A DNA stretch of 64,000 nt from Amborella trichopoda (Eukaryota > Streptophyta > Magnoliopsida > Amborellales > Amborellaceae): the NCBI RefSeq assembly GCF_000471905.2, contig NW_006499364.1, positions 2,877,068-2,941,067 on the forward strand, written 5' to 3'. The notes beneath the pieces were generated by a model, which saw nothing but the letters and a program-made list of their open reading frames with translations, was not told where the DNA came from and made no database searches. The position numbers were made by a program, and so were the translations under genes. Shown here piece by piece: positions 57,524 through 64,000 of the stretch. The number at the start of each line of letters is the position of its first letter. Position 1 is the stretch's first letter.

Positions 57524-60500
57524 CTAGTTAGAAGCCTCGATCTCTCCCCCGTGTAGGGATGACCTGGCAGCACGTGTCTCGGGTTTCAAGGAGAACCCGG
57601 GACTTGAGACGACTCTCTGAGGAACCATGTTAAAAAACAAGGGTAGGTACACCAATTGGTGAGAGAGTAATTTGATGTGAGGCAAGACACACCTCACCTA
57701 GGCTTGTGACTCACTCGGGCTAACTCATACAGAAGCCCTCTTAGATCATAGCAGAAAGCTCCCCAGTTCTACAACTGGTTCGAAATCACCTCCCTTTGAC
57801 ATGTACTCTCCTATTTCTGCGATCACACACACATGGTTATTTTACAAGACAAGTAGGCCAAGGGACCCCACCTTTTCTCTGGGTGAATGCACGCAGGTGT
57901 GCACATTCAAAAGAAGAAAGGGATGAACAATGAGATGAAGATTGGGGTGATAAAAAGGGAAGGAAGAAGTAGAATAGAGGAAAGAAAAGAGAAGAAAGAG
58001 AAATTTGACCAAGTGGCTAGACTGACACAGTGGCTAGACTACTATAGTGACTGATTTTGTGTGGTAGCAAGACATGGACAGTAACTCAGACCGACACGAT
58101 GGCTTAAGTACTCGACCATCTAACTAACACCAACCAGCCTGGCACGATGGCTAGTCTGACGTGGCAGCAAGACGGGCATGATAACTCAGATCGGCATGGC
58201 GGCTAAACTGCTCGATGACAAGACTACCATGCTAGTATTAGACTTAGCCTGTCCCTTAGTCAAACGAGAAAGGAAGAAGAAAGAAGAGAGAGAGAATAAA
58301 GAGAGAAAAAAGAAAAGGGAGGAAAGGTGAGAAAAGAATAATAAGAGAGAATGAAGAAAAGCAGAGAGAAAGAGAGAGAGAGGGAAAGAGAAATAAACGA
58401 AGAGAGAAGGAGAAGAGAAGATAAGAGAGAGAGGAGAGATAAGAGAGACGAAAGAAAAGAAAGAAGAGGAAGAGTGGAGAGATAAGAGAGAAGAAAGGAG
58501 AGAAAAAGAAGAGGGCTTAAGAAAGAAGACAGAAGAGAGAGGAGAAGAAATGAAGATAAGAAAGAGGAGAAGACAAGGGAAGAAAACAGAGAAGAGGAAG
58601 AAGAAAAGAAGAGGAATAGAGAAGAACAAAAAGAAGAAAAGAGGTGAGAGAAGAAGAAGAAGAAGAGAAGAAGAGAAGAGAAAAGAAGAGAAGAAAGAAG
58701 AGAGAGAAGAGAAGGAAAAAAAAGAGAAGAAAAAAGAAAGAACAGAGAAGAAAGAAGATAGAAGAGAAGAAAGAAGAGAGAAATGAGAAGAAAGAAGAGA
58801 GAGAAGAGAGGAGAGAGGAAAGAAGAGTGAAGAGAGAAGAGAGAAGAAGAAGAGAAGAAGAAGAGGAGAAGAGAAGAGAGAAGAAGAAGAAGAGAAGAAG
58901 AGAGGAGAAGAGAAGAGGAGAGAGAAAAATAAGGAGAGAGAGAGAAGAAAAAGGAGAAGAGAGGAGAAAGAAAAAGGAGAAGAAATGAGAGAAGAAGAAG
59001 AAGAGAACATAAAAGTGAAGAGAAGGGAAGAGAAAAAGAGAGAGAGAGAAGAGAAAAGGAGAAGAGAAGAAGAGAAGAGAAGAGAGAAGTGAAGAGAAGG
59101 GAAGAGAAGATGAGAGAGAAAGAGAAAAGAGAAAAGGAGAAGAGAAGAGAGAAGAATAAGGGAGAAGAGAGAAGAGAAGGGAAGGGAGGAAAAGAAGCGA
59201 TAAAGAGGAAAGATTGGAGAGAGAGGGAACAGAACAGGAAGTATGAGAGAGAAAGAAAAGAGTAGGGGGAGAGGAGAGAGAGATGAGGAAGAACAGAAGA
59301 AGATGAGAAGAGAGGGAAAAGGGAGAAGAAAGATAGAGGAAAATCAGGGGAGAGACAAGAGATATGTCATGGATGGTGGTGGTCATTACCGTTCATGACA
59401 TGAGGGAGAGGAAGAAGATATCATGGACGGCAATGACGGAGGAGAGAGAAATAAGAAAGGAGTGTGGACGGCGATGAGCTCCACCTTCCATGACAGAGGA
59501 GAGAGAAAGGGGAGAAGAGAAAAGAAACATGGACGGTGAAGAGCTCCACCATTCATGAGAGAGGGAGAAAGAGAGAAGGGAAGAAGAAACATGGACGGTG
59601 TTGAGTTCTGCCATCCATAATAGGAGAGAGAGTGTAAGAGAGAACATGGATGGCGATGGGTTCCATCGTCCATGACAGGACAGACAGAGTAAGGGAGAAC
59701 ATAGACAGCGATGTTCGCCCATCCATGACAAGAGGAAGAGACATAAGGGAGAAAAGAAAAGGCACGCGCATCAATAGACATCACCGTGCATGTCAAAAGA
59801 CTCTCAGACACGATCCTACCCAACTCGACCCGACCCGACCTGCCACTTGAGAAAGGGCCAAGTTCAATGTCCTTGTCAGAGAATAGGGGAAGAAATGTCA
59901 TGCGCAGGAGTGAGGCTCACCGTGCACAATATAGGGAAAGAGAAACTTAGACAGAGACCCGGCTCGCCACTCGGGTTAAGGCCCCACTCACTGTGCATAT
60001 TCTAAGAGAAGGAGGATGTCATGCTCAGCGATGGGCACCGTCATGTATGATTGAGGAGGAGAGAGAAAGGAGCGAATAGAGAGAGAGAGAAAAGGATAGA
60101 CAGAGAGAAAAGGAGAGACAGAGGAGAGAGAAAGAGAGGGAAGAGAGGAAAGTGCAGAAAGAGATAAGGAAAGAGAGTAGAGCAAGAAGAAGGGAAAGTA
60201 GAGACAGAAGGAAAGGGGAGAAATAAGATTAGGAAAGAGGGGGAAAGAGAGAGGAAAGAGAGCTGATAGAAAAAAGGAAAGGGAAAAAGAGACATGCACG
60301 GTGGTGCCTACCGCTGTGCATGTTGAGAGAGAAGAGAGAGGCAAAAAAGAGGGAGAGAGAGAAAGACAAAAGAAGAGAGAAAGAGAGAGAGGGAGATATG
60401 CATGGTGATGCTTACTGCCGTGCATGTTTGAGGTAAAGAAGAGAGAGGCAGAGAGAAGAATAATAAGAGAGAGGCAGAGAGAAAAGGAGAGAGAAAGAAA

Positions 60501-62106
60501 GAAGAAGAGAGAAAAAAAGAATAGATGAGAGAGACATGCACGGAGATGCTTATTGCCGTGCATGTTTGAGGTAGAGAAGAGAGTCAAAGTGAAGAGGAGA
60601 GAGAAAGAGGGAGGAGAGAGAAAAAATAGGAGAGAGAAGAGAGGAGGAGAGAGAAAAATACCGTCACCTAAGGATACTAGACCTTTTCTTCTCTCCTCTC
60701 TTTCTCTCCAAGACGTGCCACATCTCAAGACTAAAACTCTCAATTTTTATTCTTCACGTTGAAGCTAGAAAAGTCCATTACAATGAGAGATAACATGTAT
60801 TTATAGCATTGCGCCCAAAACATGGGTGGATGCCAAAAATTTACCCTAAGTACTAAAAAATACTATTTATTTCAATTAAAAAAAATTCAAAATGTGTAAA
60901 AAATTATGGTGTTGTACCTGCACAACAATACATGAAATTTCAAAATAGTCCCTGCTGCAACCATGCAACGTGCTCGATTTTCCTAGTGATTCGGGGTTGC
61001 TCCGGTGCCTGCTTGGCCAAAAGATGATTACTTTCTCGTTGCGCTAGGCATGACGATCAATTTGATACTAACTTTGAGCCACGGATCGTGTTTTTAGGCC
61101 ACGATCATGCCACTTGAAATTTTCCTGAAACTTGGAAACTTTCAATCGATAGTGCACTCACTTCTTGACGTATTTCGTTGGTTTCTTCGATCAATAGTCA
61201 CGATCGCATTGCAACAAACACAGCTCGATTTCATGCCCGGACGAAGATTTTACCATTTTAGGTTTTTTATCAGAATTTGGATTCTGATGACAGAACTAGT
61301 GCACTAACTTTAACGACATCGTACGCGAAATCTAACCGTTTATTATGCACAGGGTTTGGACTGGTGGTAGCTTTAGACCTTACACACGCAATGCAACTAG
61401 TCTCGCATCGATTAGGTGTGCGAGTGTCGTGATATGGCTGCTCGAGTGGGACGTGCTACTGCTGATTTTCTGCAACTCTTGTTCTCGAATTGTTATCTTC
61501 TCTCTAGCTTTTCTCCTTACTCGGACATCGTTACGGGACATGTCATATATCAAAACGCTCGTCTTGACGAGATGAACATGCTCAAAAAATTTAAGCATGA
61601 CCCGACTCGTAACAAGGGAGATATGAGTCCCAACAATTACTGGTCATGATAATGAAAACCCGTCCCCATTAATGGAGACTGGTATAGGGAGGGTGCACGG
61701 GAATAGCCTGCGACCTACCCTAGTTCAGTATTTTACTCATAACTTTGTCTTGGAACATCTATTTAAGCCGAAATTTGACCCTAAGGGATTTTCAACTGTG
61801 CCAGATCCAATGGTGGTAGTATCATAACTATTTGAAGCCCTGAAAATAGGGTTCTAGTTATAAGGTCCATTTCAGGGTGTTAGAGATTGATTTTTTCGAA
61901 ACCATTTCTTTGTCTACATTGCCCTAGACATGTTGGATTGCGACGAAACTTGATAGGTGGCCTTTTGAATTCCTTATAAAGATCCTCACCTTTTCTGGGA
62001 CACTTATGATATTGTAAAAAATTCCACTGTAAGTCAAGGCTTTATTCATTGGCTTCTCTTTTATTTTGCATCGGGGACCCAAAGTGCAGAAAAATGTCTC
62101 CAAACA
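57524..62106 (-). mobile_element. Element D 5' LTR (right)
   Basis: In element orientation it starts TGTTTGGAGACATTTTTC at 62,106 and ends GGCTTCTAACTA at 57,524. It is 4,583 bp. Partner of 19,904-24,514 and homologous to the shorter C LTR at both ends. Confidence 0.9.
58250..60670. repeat. Purine tract and palindrome-spacer array in D 5' LTR
   Basis: A GA-rich tract (58,260-59,360) is followed by palindrome cores of the TCATGGA...TCCATGA type (59,365-59,735). Cores of the ACATGCACGGTGGTGCCTAC then CGCTGTGCATGT type follow (59,760-60,570), separated by GA-rich spacers. It corresponds to 20,600-23,050. ORFs up to 289 aa are artefacts. Confidence 0.9.
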
Positions 62107-62111
62107 GTAGA
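62107..62111. repeat. Target-site duplication, right, of element D
   Basis: GTAGA after the LTR end; partner of GCAGA at 19,899. Confidence 0.8.
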
Positions 62112-62290
62112 GAGCATTGAATTCAGTTCCACTGTAGAACCTGAGGTTCCTAGAAAAAACACTCATTTGAGGTAAAGGGCATTGTCAAGTCCAAATGTAT
62201 CCCCTTCAGCTCTGTTTGTTTTAAGTGAAGGAGTTGATTTACCTCCTAGGCCAATGAAGCATGCAAAGACGAAGGCTTAACGTGCGGATA
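62112..62290 (+). pseudogene. PMD gene of E, continuation after element D
   Basis: Joining 19,903 (GACGCAGA) to 62,112 (GAGCATTG) keeps the reading open: KKKDAE, then SIEFSSTVEPEVPRKNTHLR to 62,172. After a frameshift, SEGVDLPPRPMKHAKTKA reads to a TAA near 62,280. The continued frame is independent support for the D insertion point. The true 3' end is not identified. Confidence 0.55.
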
Positions 62291-64000
62291 GGTATGTCTA
62301 ACTATGAGAGAATTTAAAGCAATGAAGGGATTGACTCGAGCACCTACCTCACCGCAGCTTGAGTTCATGGGATAAGCTTGGGCTACCGCCCTCTTAAATC
62401 AATGAATGAAAGCCCTTCGACTGTCTAAGAACATTGTTTCAATGCGGCTCCCTCTCTAAACTCAACACCTCACCTCAACTCTCACTTGAAAACTACTAAT
62501 GAAATCTAGATATAATGTACTCCTCTTTAATGTGTTTTATGGGTTAATGGTTCTAGTTTCGGGGTAGAGTGGTAGGACAAGAATAAATGGAGATTGATAA
62601 GAAATTGGTTTAGAGATGAGAAGAAGAAGAAAAAAGAAGTAAAATAAGCCAATGGATGCCCCAAAGAAAATTGGATAGCCTCCCGGCATAACATCTCTCA
62701 AGAGATATTATTAGAGACAAGGAAAAGTACCAAGCATGAAGCCTTAGTACTCGGAGGATTCGGAAAGTGGAGTTAAAAGATTGAGCCTATAGGTCTGTCA
62801 CTAAACCAAGGAGCCGCCTAAATGTGATCAAGGAAGAGAAGAAAATGAGAGAGAAAAAAAAGAGATGAATCTCCCTCACAACACAAACACTGTGTGACTT
62901 GGTGGATAAAGCAACGAAAGGGTCAAAACTCTAAAGAAAACTAACTCAGGATGACCCCAACTCGAGTGACCTAGTGTAAGAGAATCAGCATCCCTTATGA
63001 CCCAACTTCACTGCACGAGCTGATGGTTAGAGTAGCAATCCCAGAGTTAGAACTCTAGGGTACTATTTCAAGATGATCTCAAATCAAGTGCAGATGGAGG
63101 TATTAAGAGAGAGGGGTGAATGAAGATGTTAAGAGAGAGGGCGAATGAGAATGTTTAAGGGACAGTGGCGGATAGTGGTGATAAGAAAGAGGTGAGGTTC
63201 AGTTGGACCAATAACATAGGTATGAGGCGAGGCCAGAGCCATAGGTGGTTCATCTGGATTGAAGAGTCAAGAGGGGCCTGTTTACCTAGAAGAAGCACCA
63301 ATAGCATAATCCACGAACCCGGCTTGGATAAGCCTAAGTGGACCCCTTTCAGTTTGCGGTCAGTTGGTCGGTCAGTTTTTTGCATGAGGCTTGGCTCCAT
63401 GCCAACGGGAGGAGGCATTGCCTTCGGCGATTGTTTAAGAGAGAGAGGAGGATGAAAGTGTTTAAGGGAGAGGGATAGATAGAGGTGGGCGGGTAGGAGT
63501 GCTTAAGAGAAAGAGGTAGATGGGAGATGTGAGGAAGAGAGTAGGGTGGATGAGAGGTATGTGGTAGAGAGTAGGGCGGATGAGAGGTGTGAAGTAGAGA
63601 GTAGGGCGGATGGGGATAATGAAGAGAGGAGAGGGAGAAAGGGAGAGAAATGCGAGAAGGGAGGGAAGAGGGTACCGAGGCCGCGCTAAGTGCGGGTCTA
63701 AAAATTTGAACGTGAGAGAGAGAGGGGAAAGAGAGAGAAAGAGAGAGGGAGAGGGTGAGGGCTTGGACCTGCCTTGGGTATGAGCAGGAGAGAGAGTGAG
63801 AGAGAAGAGAGAGAAAGAAGGGAGATAGAAAGAGAGAACAGAGAAAGAAAGAGAGAATAGAGAAAGAGAGAAAGAAAGAAACAAGACAAAGAAAGAGAGA
63901 AAGAAAGAGAGAAGAGAGAGAAAGAAGAGAGAGTGAGGAGAGAGAAGACTTAGAATGAGCATGAACCTAGGTGCATCTTCATAGGTCTCTTTGTATGCAC
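62290..64000 (-). mobile_element. LTR-like DNA related to element D's LTR, running off the window
   Basis: From about 62,290 the plus strand reads GGTATG, TAACTATGAGAGAATTT, CACCTACCTCACC, GCTACCGCCCTCTTAAATCA, which follows the 3' end of D's LTR (57,640-57,750: GGTACACC, GGTGAGAGAGTAATTT, CACACCTCACC, GAAGCCCTCTTAGATCA). Then come mixed DNA, GAATGAGAATGTTTAAGG-like repeats (63,110-63,620), GA-rich stretches, and one GGACCTGCCTTGGG palindrome (63,763). This is probably a third, more diverged Tat LTR or part of E. No inner end or target duplication is visible. Confidence 0.45.

Larger units (their letters stand above)
19904..62106 (-). mobile_element. Element D: Tat/Ogre-type Ty3/gypsy retrotransposon, minus orientation
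   Basis: Two same-direction LTRs (19,904-24,514 and 57,524-62,106) are flanked by GCAGA and GTAGA. In reading direction the order is 5' LTR (right), primer binding site, 46-codon leader ORF, ORF1-like region, gag, RT, RNase H, integrase, long repetitive 3' UTR, 3' LTR (left). Element C (24,809-44,963) is inserted between the 3' UTR and 3' LTR; without it D is about 22 kb, in the size range of Ogre/Tat elements. No protease is recognisable between gag and RT. In an 89-base stretch compared by eye (from 20,041 and its partner) the LTRs differ at about 13 positions, so the insertion is old. All ORFs are broken. Confidence 0.9.

Noticed and set aside
63165..63455. 96-aa plus-strand ORF next to a minus-strand 87-aa ORF
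   Set aside because: No motif recognised, overlapping ORFs on both strands, and located in repeat-rich LTR-like DNA.

Overview
This window is nuclear DNA of a flowering plant. The evidence is plant gene families (a pectate lyase exon, a RING-finger gene, plant mobile domain sequences), a plant-type tRNA-Glu relic, a small Mutator-type MITE family, and very large Ty3/gypsy retrotransposons of the Tat/Ogre kind. The species cannot be named from the sequence. I see no intact protein-coding gene; every recognisable coding region carries stops or frameshifts.

Layout. Bases 1-10,700 are low-copy, AT-rich DNA. They hold three or four copies (plus a fragment) of a ~0.4 kb MITE, the first exon of a pectate lyase pseudogene (minus strand, 2,994-3,747), a tRNA-Glu-like relic joined to a minisatellite (4,717-5,375), and a degraded gene with an acidic repeat region and a C-terminal RING-like finger (9,516-10,672, plus strand), probably behind a 5' UTR intron. 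Bases 10,700-14,060 hold LTR-like DNA with a 32-bp minisatellite.

Bases ~14,060-64,000 are three levels of nested retroelement. The oldest level (called E here, minus orientation) is represented by 3'-UTR-like DNA and a plant mobile domain (PMD) pseudogene on the plus strand (16,355-19,903, resuming at 62,112). Element D (minus orientation, 19,904-62,106) split that gene. D has 4.6-kb LTRs, target duplications gcaga/gtaga, a tRNA-Arg-type primer binding site, gag, reverse transcriptase, RNase H and integrase. Element C (plus orientation, 24,809-44,963) inserted into D between the pol genes and the 3' LTR. C has 3.1-3.2-kb LTRs, target duplications aatac/ggtac, the same type of primer binding site, gag and protease, and then a PMD gene in antisense orientation in place of reverse transcriptase and integrase. 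Removing C restores D at about 22 kb.

C and D are relatives: LTR ends, primer binding sites, sequence before the 3' LTR, leader ORF, ORF1/gag and 3' UTR repeats all match. Their gene sets are complementary: C keeps protease and PMD but has no RT/RNase H/integrase, and D keeps RT/RNase H/integrase but has no recognisable protease or PMD. Both open with a 46-codon leader ORF just after the primer binding site, closed at the same codon by different stop codons. All three levels contain tandem arrays in which short imperfect palindromes are separated by purine- or pyrimidine-rich spacers, with unrelated stem sequences in different elements. The largest ORFs by length (Leu/Ser/Phe-rich, up to ~330 aa) are only the complement of GA-rich tracts and are not genes.
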